A stretch of DNA of 64,000 nt from Combretum micranthum. Lineage: Eukaryota > Streptophyta > Magnoliopsida > Myrtales > Combretaceae. Below the pieces are notes generated by a model. That model made no database searches. It saw only the letters and a list, made by a program, of their open reading frames with translations, and was not told the DNA's origin. Below, piece after piece: positions 10,018-23,518 of this stretch; the stretch's first letter is position 1, and each line of letters begins with the position of its first letter. The stretch spans positions 62,001 through 126,000 of the forward strand of contig JAMXBD010002760.1 in assembly GCA_024138025.1 (NCBI GenBank). Reading direction: 5' to 3'. The translations under genes and the position numbers were made by a program.

Positions 10018-11534
10018 GTAAAATTGACCTATCATCAGGAATGAATGACTTGAATGCCATAAAGAAAGCGATATTATTCGATAAAAGTTTCTATGTTTTC
10101 AAAAGCTTAGAGAATACCTTTGCCTTTTTACTGTTTAAACTTCAACTGCATCCTCTTCAGGTTTCTTCCCTCACATAGCAAAATTAACAAAGAGTGGATA
10201 TCAAACTCTTAAACCAGTTCAGACGGTCCGTATACACCCAAGTTCAGGCTGGCAGAGATACTTATCTTAAGCTTAGTGAAATGCTTTACTTTTGCAGCCT
10301 CATATTTGCATCGTGCAAATCTTTTATACCGTACATTGAGCTATAGCAAAAATCTGTCAACAAATGAAAGCTCACACCTCAATTGAGAAGGCCTTCTTTT
10401 TTTAATATTTATTTTTCCTCCAACTAAGCGAGCTTCAAATTCCATCATAACTGTTGTTTTTCAGATGAATTTTTTTTCACTCTTCTTGTGCTAGTAGGAA
10501 ATTCCACCATTTGTTGTCTACCACCAACTGATGATTGAAACGGAAGCATACATGAAACAGGTAGTTCTAGTGGAAGGCTTTAACTCTCAAAGTGAATATA
10601 GGGTTTAACTACTTGTATACTAGTTCTTGAAAATATGTCCTAATTACGATAATTTTCTAAAATAGAGTTTGTGTTTATATTACGTAGGAAATAGTAAAGC
10701 TAAAATGTAATCTTCGTAATTTCAACTGTATATCACTGGCACTGGAAGTAATTTGTTATAGATAAGTGTTATGATTAAAATTTTCTAAGAGTTTTATTCT
10801 AACCATTAGATTTTACCTAACTAATTTCGAGTCGTTAGTTTAGTAGATTGTTTTCATATCTCCATTACTTAAAACTCTATTTTATAAAATTATCATAATA
10901 TCGTAATTAGTACATATTTTCAAAAACTAGTATATGAGCAGTCAAACCCTTTATTCACTTTGATAGTTAAAGAAAGTCTTCCACTATAACTACATGTTTC
11001 ATGTAAGCTTCTGTTTCAAACACTAATTTGTGGTAAACAACACACCTTGGTGGAATTTCCTATTAGCACAAGAAGAGTGAAAAAGTAATTCACCTAAAAA
11101 ACAACAGTCATGATAGAATTTGAAACTTACCTAGTTGGAGGAAAAATAAATATTAAAAAGTGTAGGCCTTGTCAATTGAGGTGTGGGCCTTCATTTGATG
11201 ACAAATTTGTGCTTCATGCACAATAAAGAAGATTTGCATGATGCAAATATCAGGCTGCAAAAGTAAGCATTTTATTGAGCTTAAGATGAGTACCTTTGCC
11301 AGCCTTGAACTTAGGCATAAAAGGACCATCTGAACTGGTTTAAGAGTTTAATATCCACTCTTTGTTAATTTTGTCATGTGAGGAAAAAAACGTGAAGAAA
11401 ATATAGTTGAAGTTTAAATAAGAAAAAGGCAAAGGTATTCTCTAAACTTTTGAAAACACAGAAACTTTTACTGGATAATATTGCCTTCTTTACGGCATTC
11501 AAGTTATTCATTTCCAATAATAGATGAATCTTAC

Positions 11535-11695
11535 CTCAAGAGTCTGTTCAATGGGCCTCTTATACACGTTGCTCGCTCCATGCTCCTTAATTGGGAAAAA
11601 CATAGAGATCATCATTGCAAACACAAATACAATATCATAAATAATGTGTATGACAAAATGTCCGAAAGGATCACAACAATCTTGAAACAGGACAC
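11535..11695 (-). pseudogene. Exon-like segment in inverted right arm, copy 1
   Basis: This is the reverse-strand partner of the 54-codon segment at 9856-10017, diverged and one base shorter, so its frame shifts midway. The tail retains IKEHGASNVYKRPIEQTLE. Splice-like borders are still present. A transcript through both arms would form double-stranded RNA. Confidence 0.4.
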
Positions 11696-12135
11696 CTCGA
11701 TAAACATCAAGCACAAGATTTATACCTCAACATATTTTAGTTATATATACCTTCTAGATACAATCTTTCCAATAACCAAATGCCTTAAAATTTCACAAAT
11801 ATGGATATAAATTCCTCACACCCTTCAAAATCTTCAAAACACATACCATGGATGGATAACTCTAATACTTATTAAGAAAATTCTACTGCCCCATTCTCAT
11901 ATTTGCGAGACCGATCCTATAGGTTATTCAATAACTTATATTCGCACTCAACCATAATTGTACTCTTAAAATATTTTACATATTAACTACCATATTTATT
12001 TTAATAGTGATATAATTAATTGGATAATTTAGCTTATGGGACTATAGAAGACCTCTTACTCATCAAGCAAGATGAGGTAATGTTTCCCATAAAAGAAAAA
12101 CAACTAATTATTGCGTTTCGTCAAAATAACATCAA

Positions 12136-12740
12136 TCATGATGGAAACATAATTCCACATTAATGAAGAGAGGAAATCAACCATTCACTATCAATCACAT
12201 CACCTATGTTGAATTTAAAAGAAAATAAACATATAAATTCCGGTCTTATGCTGTTGACAAATTCTACCTATCTAAGCACATAGGGAAAAAAGGTAAGGAT
12301 TATATAGGCAAATAGTCAAATGAAATGAGTACCTGTATGCAATACCTTTCGCACCGCCCCCTCGAATAAATTGCTTCCTTCCACGAATTATATATATGAA
12401 TTAGCACTAATGAACATGTAAATCTAACAACTAAACGAAATTCTTCAATAGTCATTTGTTTAACCAATATGCCATGGCCTATTTCGATTGTCGGATTTTT
12501 AACTGTATCGGATCAATATCGGTTCGGTATTGGTTCAATATCAATATCAATTCGGTTTTATCAATTTATGAGTAAAACTGTCGGTTTCTCATCAATATCA
12601 TATCTGTATTAGTTAATAACAATGCCAAAACGACGATTCAAGCAAGCTTTAATCAAAGAAAAACAGATATCGAATAATTACTCGGCATAAAAAAAAAATA
12701 AGTGTACATGACTCAATATTGCATTGAGGAAGGGATTTTA
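12136..12740. other. AT-rich flank with CGGTT-type words
   Basis: No gene is seen. 12485-12610 carries repeated ATATCGGTTCGG-like words; a diverged relative lies at 13795-13960. These resemble degenerate non-autonomous element ends, but no borders could be fixed. Confidence 0.4.
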
Positions 12741-13314
12741 CGACGTCAATGTTTTTCAAGCGGCATAAGTACCCTATCGTAAAGATTAGGAATGTTACAG
12801 CAATCTTTAAATTTTTTAGGTGGTGTTACAAATATTTACTTATTTACTCATACAAGCACATACACACATTGAATGATGTGATCAACATTGAAACTTTCTT
12901 AAAAGTATGTGTGTGAGGAGGTGTTTCCATTTGTAGATTGCTATACACATGCAACAAAGTAATTCATAGACTGGACCTGCAATTTTCAACTTTTCCAAAA
13001 TAATCGCACTTGTCAAATGGGAGTTTACGACGTCAATGTTTTTCAAGCAGCATAAGTACCCTATCCTAAAGATTAGGAATGTTACAGCAATCTTTAAATT
13101 TTTTAGGTGGTGTCACAAATATTTACTTATTTACTCATACAAGCACATACACACAATGAATGATAGGTGGTCAACATTGAAATTTTCTTAAAAGTATGTG
13201 TGTGAGGAGGTGTTTCACATTTGTAAATTGCTATACACATGCAACAAAGTAATTCATAGACTGGACCTGCAATTTTCAACTTTTCCAAAATCATCGCACT
13301 TGTCAAATGGGAGT
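12741..13314. repeat. 287-bp tandem duplication
   Basis: Unit 1 (12741-13027) and unit 2 (13028-13314) both start at CGACGTCAATG and differ at only a few positions, so the event is recent. No coding function is apparent. Confidence 0.9.
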
Positions 13315-15740
13315 TTTTTATATAAAAAAGTATGCCATTTCAATAATTCGTTTCCTACCATCTATATTTTCGTTTCGTTTTTTTTTTTTTTTTAATAGGC
13401 AAAGGTGTACACATAGTGCACTCAGACTTGTTGATATTCATTGAACTGAACTAAAAACTGAACCGCAAAATGCAGTACTTTTATATTTCGGTTTGGTTTA
13501 TGGTTTGATTTAGAAAGAATCTAAACAGTTACAATTCAGTTAAAGGAGTCGAACCGAACCAAACCGATTAATTTGAAAGCATAGCCCGATTCATTTGAAA
13601 GCTGGCTTATAAGATTGCTTAAATTATCTTATTTCAAATTTCTGGCCCATTTGAAGTTTCTTTTTTCCTTTTTTTTTTCCGTAAAAGATTATTTTCCCTA
13701 TTTTTCTTCATTTGCTGCTCTGAAAGAAGTCCATTAACTAAAAACTGTTTTCTCTCGTAACGGCATTAATGAGCACGAAAGCATAACAGGCTGTTTGGAT
13801 TGTCAAATTTTTATCGGTACTAAATCGATATTGGATTGGTATCTGTAATTTATTAGTATGATGTTTGTATCGGTTCAGTTTAATTAGTTTATAAATAAAA
13901 TTATCAGTTTTTCAACGGAATCATATCAGCATTAATTTGGTTTGAAAATGATACGAGAATAATATTACATCAGTATACCTAAACAGTTAACAATTTTTTT
14001 TAGCCATTTTCCAAGAAACAACATGTGTTCTTTTGAAATGATTTTCTCTTTTAATTGGTATTTAACAAATCTTGTATTCTTAGGAAAACGATCTGTATTA
14101 GGATTCTCAATAAAAAATAAATTCCATAAATACCACAATGTTTTAATGGAAAGAAGAGCAATAAAGGCGTGTTCAAAAATTATTAAAATAAGTTTAAGAG
14201 GTTGTGCTCACGAACGTTACATTAATCTAAGACTAATTGATTTGGAAATTTTCTTTAATATTTTTTCTTATTATAATTTGCATGTCATGTTAGAAAGATT
14301 CTTTTGACCAAAAAATATTTTCTTTCTCATGGAAAAAATCTTAATATTTTGGAAAACAGTTAATGTGCTTTCTCAAGTTCTCAACGTTACCCAATGTATA
14401 ATCTATTGTACTACTTAAACTAATGGAGTTGAGTTAACTCCATTATATGACACAGCATATTCAACCAATTAAAAAACCACATGTCTCCTAATTATAATTA
14501 ATACATGATATTATATATATATATATATTTGGCCATAATATATGGTATTATATTTACTTATCATTAATAAAAGAGTTTAAATACTTTAGCCTAATAACAT
14601 GCACGTATTAAGCCCACATTTTTTGGTACCATTTCTTTAATGTATTGTCCAATTGGATATTATATTGTAAAAAATTTAACAATGTGAAACAAGTTATATT
14701 CACTCTATAATGGTTATCGATGGTATGATATGCTCTGACTTATCTAAAATACAATTCGAATAAAAAACTTATGGATATTTTTGCAATATGAATTTCTAAA
14801 TTTGGATACTTCCTGCCCTTAAACGCTTAATTAATCTACATATTGACTTATCAAAAGTTCTATACCAAGTAACAAACCCTATTGCCTTGAGCAAGAAATC
14901 TATAACTACTATTTCAAGCATCACGATTCCATAAACACCTCTACTCAACAAAAATTCCTTGAGTTGATAGAATTCCTACAGCATTCATCCTATATTATTT
15001 TGCTTGTGCTTGAACTGTTGATTTGGTCGCGTTATGTGTACTTGTGACTTGAAACCTGAAAGATCTTATAAACTCACCCATCTCACTAACATCTCCTTTT
15101 ATCGAATGCAAGAATTATATTGTGACATATTAAACTACTCACATGCCTGATATTCAATCAAATAGCATTAATCTATGAAAGCAGTAATTTTTTTTATGGT
15201 AGTATTCAAATTTTAAAAGATAAATCTAGTATAGATTTTTGTCAATAACTACTTTTCATGTGTGTATTGTTTAAGTTGTTTAAATAATCTTGTGAGAGTT
15301 TTATAACTTAATTAGCAATGAGGGATTGGTCAGCAATCAGCATGGCTCGGTGGACTTTATTTATGGTTAATATATGGACTGGGATCTCGCCTCAATGGTG
15401 AAGAAGCTTAGAGACAAATTGAGATACTAGAAAGTCCTTGTGATTTGGGAAGAAGATGAGTTTTCCTCCCTTATGTGTTTTTTGCTTTACATACACTATT
15501 TATACTGTACTCTAGATATGTTATGTATATTATATCATCAATAAGCATTACCGTTGAAACATTGTGAAGAGATAGAAAGGTGAACATAGCTTATCCCAAA
15601 TTGTTAATTTTTTAACAATCTATTTTGTTTATAATATCCAATAAAACAATCAATTATTGAAATGTAACATGGTAATTGTAGCCTCAATGTGAGCATGTTA
15701 TTAAGTATTAAATTTACTAATTAAAATTTTAGGTAGCAAA
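13315..15740. other. AT-rich intergenic sequence
   Basis: No gene is recognised. 13430-13580 has GGTTTGG/CCGAACC-type words in both orientations. A 10-bp stem TAATGGAGTT/AACTCCATTA with a 5-nt loop lies at 14421-14445. A TA microsatellite is at 14512-14527. The longest open frames are AT-driven, and none has a family motif. Confidence 0.5.
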
Positions 15741-15980
15741 TTAAATGTTTGAGCAAAGTTGACGTAGCATCCCTCACCTTTTTTTTGAACAATAAATCGT
15801 TTTCTAAACTACTCTCGACAAAAAATTATATATTTTCTAAACTACTCTTTACAAAAAATATTAGATGTTTGAGCAAAATTGAGGTAACGTCCCTCACTCT
15901 TTTTAGAACTATAAATCGTTTTATAAAGTACTTTTTACATAAAAAAAATATATTTTCTAGACTACTCTTTACATAAAAAT
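15741..15980. repeat. 120-bp degenerate tandem pair
   Basis: Two units start at 15741 and 15861 with TTAAATGTTTGAGCAAA or a close variant and repeat the same order of words (CCCTCAC, AATAAATCG, ACTACTCTTTACA). They are moderately diverged. Confidence 0.75.
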
Positions 15981-18209
15981 AATACTTTGTCTATTCTATA
16001 TTTTATTTTATGTAAAATTCATGTAAAACCCCGAGAAAGTCTTCTCAACATATTTTTACAAGTATAACCAAACACATCAAAATATGTTATTTTTAGAAAA
16101 TATTTTTATAATTTCTATTAATAAGAGAGATTTTATTTATGGGGGTGTACACAATGTAAAGGAATAATTAGAAGAGAAGAGTGTAGTAAGGAGGCAAAAG
16201 TAATCTCAATAGGCTTAATGAACGATGCACCTATGATATCAATAAACTATAAGGTATTAAAACTGACTAGAATTAATAAAATGAAACTCTCATAGAAATT
16301 TGCAACATAATTAATGTCTAAGATATGTTCTTTTAATAATTAATACCAAAATAGGTTCATTTGTGGATCCAGACCCATTAAAGGTTATTTTGTAGTGTAA
16401 AAGCCCCAAATTGAGAAAGGTTGGATATAGGCAGGCAAAACCAAATCTAATAAACTCTACTATAAGCCTATTATATCAATTCTCTCTTAACCATTCCAAT
16501 ATAAAATGGTTTTAACTCTCAAGACCTTATAGAGTAAGTTTAAACTATTATTGGACTTAAAGTCCAAATAAGGTTTAATCCTCTACATCTTTAAAACAGA
16601 TGTCTCTAAGTTATATTATATTACATATATATATAGATATAGATAAATAGATAGAAAGAAACCAAGTCATGATCTCAAAAACTATTAATTAAATAATGAT
16701 GCACATCTCAGACTCACAAAGGCCCATTTCTCTAGTACCTCAAATGAATTTGCAAGTAAAGATATTCATCTTACAATGGAAGAGTTTCAGGAAACGAAAA
16801 CTCCTTATACTTGTTGGTTCTTGATAGGGTCAAACAAGCTAAAATCCATGATATAGGTATACCCTAGATCCCTGGACTACAGGTTTAAATTTTCCCATTT
16901 TTTAACTATAAATGTAGCCCATCAACCATGATCTTTTTATTTGTCAAATCCATGGTTAGGGAGCAGTGAGATGTTTTACTTTACCTTATTTTTCAAAAAC
17001 CCCAAAACATCCTTACCATATATAATTTGTTCGATTATGTGCATAAATTAATCTCTTTAAATCATTCTTATTAATTAATATTCAACATTAATTAAATAAA
17101 TATAAAAGAGTATAATTTTCTAACTATAATATCTTCAACAAAATGCTATTTCATAAGTGCTATTAAATGTATTTAAGAGTGTAAGAGAAAGAATTTATTA
17201 AGGGAATCAATGCTCTAAGATTGGAGAAAGCCATTATGCCCGATCGATGCTCTATAGTGAATTATTCCAACTTTGATTATTGTTTATTTTACTGCCATTA
17301 TCGACTTAAATTTTTTAGGATGGATGGCGTGTATAAATTTATGAGAATGCACCAGACAAAAAATCCTACTTTCTTATTTGATTGTTGTCATGAGTTTTGT
17401 CACTTGACAACAGACCTTAAGAAGCTGGACAAGTTTGAAGAAAAATAGTAACATGTGAAGGGTGAGACAAATCATTTTTTCCCTACTCAATCCAAAACTT
17501 TTATAACGTTATTGTATAATACTTGTGTATACTAAATAATAAACAGCACAAAAATTCTTATCCAATATCATGCATACCAAAATATCTCTTTACTTTGCTG
17601 TCTAGTTTTTCTTATCATTTCCATTCATGTAACTAAATACTACTTAAGTATCTTTTCTTTTCCTTTTCACTAGCCATATCACTTAAAACTATGTGTTATA
17701 TGTTCAAGATGAAAAATTGATAACAAGTCATAATATATCTATAAATTTGAAAGTTGTATGTATATATATTATCTAAAAGATATTAATCAAATATTATTAA
17801 TATATGTGTGCTCTTTATTTAAAAGAAGAAGAAGATTGATACTATCATATTTTATGTCAAAGTAACTATTTTATTTTTTTTTTGAAAAAAACTCGTGGAA
17901 TTTAGCAACTAGACTACAGAAAAAGTAAATAAATAAAATATAGTTTATCAATAGAAGTTTATCATATTACATGGCCCTTTCTATACCCTTTGGACAAGAC
18001 AACAGTATGGCTTGTAGTACCTTCTTTTTTGCTTTTCCTATAATCCTATCCAACCTATCAAATAATGATAAAATGTTTTAATTACGGTTCTCAATATCCA
18101 ACGTATGAGATAATGATAATACTCACCCTTTCCTTTCTTATATCAAGAAAGAAATTTATTAAATACTATACCTTTTGTTAGATAACAGCATATATAGGTA
18201 GATAAAAGT
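15981..18209. other. AT-rich intergenic sequence
   Basis: No gene is recognised. A 75-codon open frame at 17221-17448 has no known motif and no conserved context. A TA/GATA microsatellite is at 16625-16655. Confidence 0.5.
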
Positions 18210-18315
18210 AAAAGAAAAACAAAGTTAGGGTTTTCTAAAAAAAAAAAAAAACTTGTCATGGGATCCAAAAGAAAAACAAAGTTAGGGTTTTCTAAAAAAA
18301 AACTTGTCATGGGCT
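18210..18315. repeat. 57-bp tandem duplication
   Basis: A unit containing GTTAGGGTTTTCT and CTTGTCATGGG is present at 18210-18266 and again from 18267. The copies differ mostly in the length of an internal A run. Confidence 0.85.
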
Positions 18316-20954
18316 CATGAGCTTGGATCTAGGATTTGGGATTTGGGATTTGAGTTAGCCTATAAATAATGGGCCTAGGAATTAGACATGGTTACAAAGA
18401 AGAAAGAAAATTTAGGAAATAGAAATCAATCAATTGAGTTAGAAATTTCATTTAAGAATTTAATCAATAAGTATTTAATTAAGTAACAAAATTTCTTGAA
18501 ATGAAATGTAATGTAAAAATTCTTTTAAATTTAGATAATGAATTAATAAATTTAGGTTCGTATGAAAAATTTGAAGTAAAATAGATAATTAAACAAACTG
18601 AAATGAAGAATTAAATTGTTGAATCTCTATTATCAATTTATTCTTTCTAAAAATTTTATTATACTCAAATCTACCTAATTACATACTAATATTTATAGGG
18701 ATCTATTCACTAAACTATTTGTAACCAATTTCTATAGTAAATCCATATTAAAGTTCAAAATTATTGATATGTCTATTATAATTAACTAACATTATCTAAT
18801 TAACTAAGTATGGAGTTTGATATATTTCATGAAGAGTTTCTCTCGCTAGAAAATCTCACTCTAAAATATTCACACTCCTATTCTATGTCAATAATTTTTT
18901 ACTATATGGTAAAATACCGTTACAATGTATGTGCACATTTATTTTTATGCATCAAGCATGGAAATCATGAAGATTTTATTAGTTGATGTGGCAAATTATT
19001 TATAACAAACTTTGTCTTATTCTCATACGTGAGTTGGGGGACAACTCATCAACCAATTGCAGGTGTAATTGCAGCCTCGATTCCTGGCCGTGGTAGGAGC
19101 TTTGATCGATTTATGTGAAGCATGATTTGGTTTATTTTGAATTGCAGTTAGGAATCATGAATGCAACTTGAGGTGTAGTTATGTCTGTCTTAAAATATGT
19201 TAGTTGTTTTGCTCCAATCTTTGTTCAAGTTGCTTTATTTCTTCTTCTCTTTATCATGGGAGTTGGAAAACAACAATTAGATGAATAAAGCACAATTTCA
19301 AGGGAATTGATCTAAAAGTGAATCAAAATATGCATGGATTCCCATTATTTGAATAGAGTATAAAAAACTTATCAAGCATCATGATATGTCAACAAAACTT
19401 ATTAAACAAAGGAATATGAATTTGAGGAAGTAAAACCATGGAATGACATATAGGTGTTGAAATATGAATTTGGGGTACTTGTTAATGTTTTAGAGTTTTT
19501 CTATTTGTTTTTCTTTTTTTTTTTTTTTTGGCCATTGCATTTATCAAAGTTTAACAAGCAACCAAAAGCTAACGGTTTGTTCCCAATGAGGCACCTACTC
19601 GTGGCAATTACTATATGATTTTAAGATATTAATAGATACTATTATTTGGAAAGGTATAATAAGGAAATAGGAAAAAGAAAAGAAGAAAGAAAGAAAGAAA
19701 ATGAAATAGTATATATAGTTTTGAAGAAACTTCTACCATCTCGTTATGCGACCGTACTGCTATCAATATCAAAGGCAAGTTAATATATATTTGAGGAGAG
19801 ACCATTGTTAAACATGTTCTTTTGAAAAGGTACAATGAAACAAAAGCTTGGAAAATTATATATCATAATAAATAGATATGATAGATAATAAATTATATAA
19901 TAAATCATACATATCATAGATCAAGCGAATAGTCATAAATTTATTCTATTTATAATTATAAATATTGAAAGTTATGGCTAAAGTTGGATGGTATTTTCTA
20001 AAACATAACAATACGTAAAAGAAATGCTGAAAAGGTACCAAAATAAAAAGGAAATATTTCATGAAATATAACAATGCAAAAAGTTAATATTGAAAAAGTA
20101 TAATACAAAAAGGTAACAATGAAAAGATATTTCAAAGAAAACATGTAATATTATATGAATAATAACAATTAAAAAAATAATATTGAAAATTTACAATATG
20201 AAAGGCTATGAAGAGGTATAAAGTAGAAAGCTTTTGAAATTATATATTACTAGTTATAAGCCCGCTTAATATGTGTGGTAAAATTTTAATTATAATTTTA
20301 TTTATTTATGAAAAAATTAACAATATACAAATATCACAAAAAAAAAAGATAACATTGAAGTACTATAAAATAAAGCAAAATTGAAAAAGTACCCTAATAA
20401 TATAGGTAATGAAACCCTACATTACGTATGCAATTACTTTTTTTGTGAATACAATAGAAAAGAAAATATAAAATTTATTTAAAAGATTATCATAATTAAC
20501 AATTTAACAATGGAAGTTGATTAATTAATTATAGTATTGTATACATGTTATTATTTCACTATATATATTATGTGTTGGCACCATATGATATTAATTACTA
20601 GTTTTATTACATATATTTATACAATCTCATGTTATGTACGAAGAGTTGCAACTTTTTAAATTGTGAAAATATAATGCTACATATCAAGAGTTATGTCATC
20701 AAATATTACATTATGTAAACATTGCAACTCTTTTATGTAAAACTAAAAGTTTGCTAACTAAAATGAAAAATATAATAAAAAATAATTAACTTTAATAAAT
20801 AAGAAAACATAAGCCATAAAATAAAAGATAATGGATGATTGAATGATATTATTAATCAAGAGATACAAATCATTAAAGTTATTTATGCTAAAGAGGTATA
20901 AAATTCAGAAGAATTATGTATAGAACAACATTTATCGTATCTTTCAATATAATT
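18316..20954. other. AT-rich intergenic sequence with GAAAAGGTA words
   Basis: 19650-20230 contains many degenerate copies of AAAAGGTAYAATGAAA-like words and reads as an old decayed repeat. GAAA microsatellite runs lie at 19675-19705. An ACTAGTTATAAGCCCGC word at 20249 is of the kind seen near ends of some plant Helitron-like repeats, but no matching terminus was found. No gene is recognised. Confidence 0.4.
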
Positions 20955-22591
20955 TGTAACGCTCTAAATTTATGGTTATTTACAGCGCATCACATATCTA
21001 TATCATTTATGGACACACTATAACTGCAACAAATACATTAAATGCTCTAAATCACTCATGTATAAATGACTCAAAAATTTATAAGTTTCTTTACTTGTAA
21101 CCATAGTAGCCACATAAATATCCACTTATTTTCTTTAAGAGTTTAACTAACATTTTCCATACTAATGTTATAAGGATTATAAGATATAATTACAAGATAT
21201 TATATAATAAACACTAAGGTCCTACTAATCTTTAAACCGAATTCACACTAAAATAAGTGCATGGTTTCCATTAATCTTCATATGATCTCTAAGCATTACT
21301 TAGAAGGACTTTAGTGCTAATGGTATTCCCACCCTACCATCTAGTAATAACAAACGATTCATCGATCTACACAATCGTTACATGTACTTAGAAAAAATAA
21401 AGAGTGAACTGGAGCTTAGTACAATATATCATAAACACACACGTGATCAAGAAAACACATTCACATATAAACCTAATACTAATGCAACAACCAAGGTTTT
21501 ATTATCTTTGATTTAAGTAGGACAATTATCATAGGGATAACTTAGTATCCCATCACACGTAAATATAATAATATACATATATATGATGTTAGGTACTTCC
21601 TAACATCTAAGAGCCTAGAACATAAATATTAGGTATCCTCGATATTTTCAAAACCAAAACACCTAGATTTACCTAGATCGTTTATATGCACAACTCTACT
21701 TCTAGACAAAGCGACACGTGGATCATTGGATTACTACGATAATAACGTAGATACTTCTACCTATTACTAGTAGTCACGCACGAGTACAAACATGTTTATT
21801 TAGCCAGATAGTTAATTAATCCATATAATACTCTATCTTACACAAGCACAAGTAACAAGCAATGTATACACATATTTGGAAGTCGTTCCATTCTAAAACC
21901 AATATCTATCACCTAAATTACATATACATCGGTTGTTTAGAAAATTCTAAATATCTACTTAAACTTTCATAACTTTCTTATGACTTTCTGTCTTACTCCA
22001 TTACATCTTGCATTCTAAAGATCTTAGCGTATACCTATATCATAAAAGGAAAGGGTTTAATAAATCCTGGTCATTTTTAGGCAAGAAAAATATGAATTTG
22101 AAAGTGTTATAATGTGCAGAAACTAGCGTACAATTGGGTATATGGTTGGTTATCACTTAGGCGAAGAATATTGATCCTAAAAAGGTCCATAGGAAGATAT
22201 AGGAGTAGCACATAGGGGGAACACAACTCACTTGTCTTGTGTTCTTTTTCCAAGCAAAATTTTAAAACACCGAAAGGAATGCAACCAAGAACATGGGGTC
22301 GTGTATATGTTGTGTTCTTTTCGCGTTCCCTTCTTGTTGAATGCATAGAGAACAACACATTTTGATACATGTACTTGTGTATTAGCCATGTTTTTTTTAG
22401 AAAAAAACTTTGACCATAGAGAGGTACACGACCAAAAATGAGAAACCATGTTCAATTCCATACTTTTGGAAATCGCTTTTTTCAAGAATTTCTCCTGATC
22501 TGATCTATTTTCATTCCAAACTTGTCTTAACCCTTTTTATACATGTATTATATCCTAAAACAATTTTAAATTCCTTTGTACCCACATTAAC
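20955..22591 (-). mobile_element. Possible Ty3/gypsy-type LTR fragment, minus orientation
   Basis: It starts TGTAACGCTC, which read on the minus strand would be an LTR 3' end of GAGCGTTACA type. About 450 bp inward is AGTGAACTGGAGCTTAG, similar in place to the CTGAGCTC..AGCTCACACT segment near the 3' end of the LTR at 47923-51951. The far end is not found; the copia LTR interrupts or follows it. Confidence 0.35.
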
Positions 22592-23518
22592 TGAAAAACT
22601 CCTAATACTAGGTAAAATACTCAAGAAGGGGGGTGAATTTATTTATGCAATTCTTTTTCAAAAACAAGGATTAAGAACTATCTTGCCACACTCAATCAAT
22701 CAAATTAACTATAGATGCAATAAGTAAAGAGAAACAAGCTTAGGATTTTAATGTGGAGTTTGTCCTGCTTCCTAATCTCCACTATCACACTAATGCCTCC
22801 AAAGAGGTCTCCACATCTTTATTGATCACAATATAATCGATGCTCAAATAATCTACACCCAATCAACAATACTTAACAAACTCACTTGAGTAATATCTTT
22901 TACATGATTGCAAAATAACACTCAAGAGTATTACTCGCTTTTGTCACTCTCTTTAAAGTAATTTATGAACAAGGACAAATACAATTGATATAAGGGAGTA
23001 CTAGACTTTTGATATAAAATTTTAAGCTTAACAACTTGTCTTCATCTCTAGAAGTCATGTATAAATAGGCTTCTCATTACCTTACCCGTTATCCTTGGAC
23101 TAATAAATTTCGTCTGCAATTAATGCTGTAACGGCTACTTTTCTAGGCATTACCGTTCGACTAGTATGTCTGTACCACCCGAACGATATAAAGCGTCCTC
23201 GCATAGCATCCGGACCATACTTGAAGACCTACATAAAAATCACTTACTGATTAGACGCTAAGCATTGCCGTCCAACTGGTAGTGACTAATTTTGCACAAT
23301 CTTGTTGTCGGCAATAATTAAAATAAATAGCGTCCGGATGCTAAGCCTGCAGCTCCGGGCGATAAAGTCTACAATGACATTTCATTATAATGTCCTGCAA
23401 TCATTTGTCCAATTGAAGATAACATATATATACTTTGTATGTTTCAAGAATTTGTCAATTTTAAAGTTTATAATATTTGTCTCATCATAATTATGCTTTG
23501 ATTTGATTCAACATTAAC
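22587..23518 (-). mobile_element. copia-type solo LTR with 5-bp target duplication
   Basis: The LTR is 22592-23513 (TG..CA, 922 bp), flanked on both sides by TTAAC (22587-22591 and 23514-23518), a direct sign of insertion followed by LTR-LTR recombination. On the minus strand it begins TGTTGAATC and continues with an ATAATTATGATGAGACAAA-like segment; near its end is a CACCCCCCTTCTTGAG segment, matching the copia LTR at 54202-55997. A TATA-like sequence is at 23060-23067 (it reads in either direction). The upstream half holds a GC-rich repeat array. Confidence 0.72.
23131..23370. repeat. GC-rich degenerate array in the copia LTR
   Basis: Words of the type CATTACCGTTCGAC, CATTGCCGTCCAAC, GCATCCGGACC and GCGTCCGGATG recur over 240 bp of otherwise AT-rich DNA. 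Spacing is irregular. On the element's own strand it lies upstream of the TATA-like sequence. Confidence 0.6.

Larger units (their letters stand above)
9332..12135. mobile_element. Foldback-type element, copy 1 (internally deleted)
   Basis: The sequence from about 9415-10672 reappears, inverted, at about 10868-12135, giving arms near 1.26 kb around a 195-bp spacer. The left part (from 9332) matches 38206 onward and 44636 onward at high identity. The spacer joins TCCATTACTTA directly to AAACTCTATTTTAT (about 10862-10885), a junction that skips the central 1.8 kb present in the full copy at 38206-42507. The left edge abuts the end of LTR 2. No transposase is seen. It may be a non-autonomous long-inverted-repeat transposon; no target duplication was identified. 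Confidence 0.7.

Noticed and set aside
22107..22727. Overlapping frames of 85-105 codons on both strands
   Set aside because: Opposite-strand frames overlap, there are no motifs, and the last part runs into the copia LTR border.
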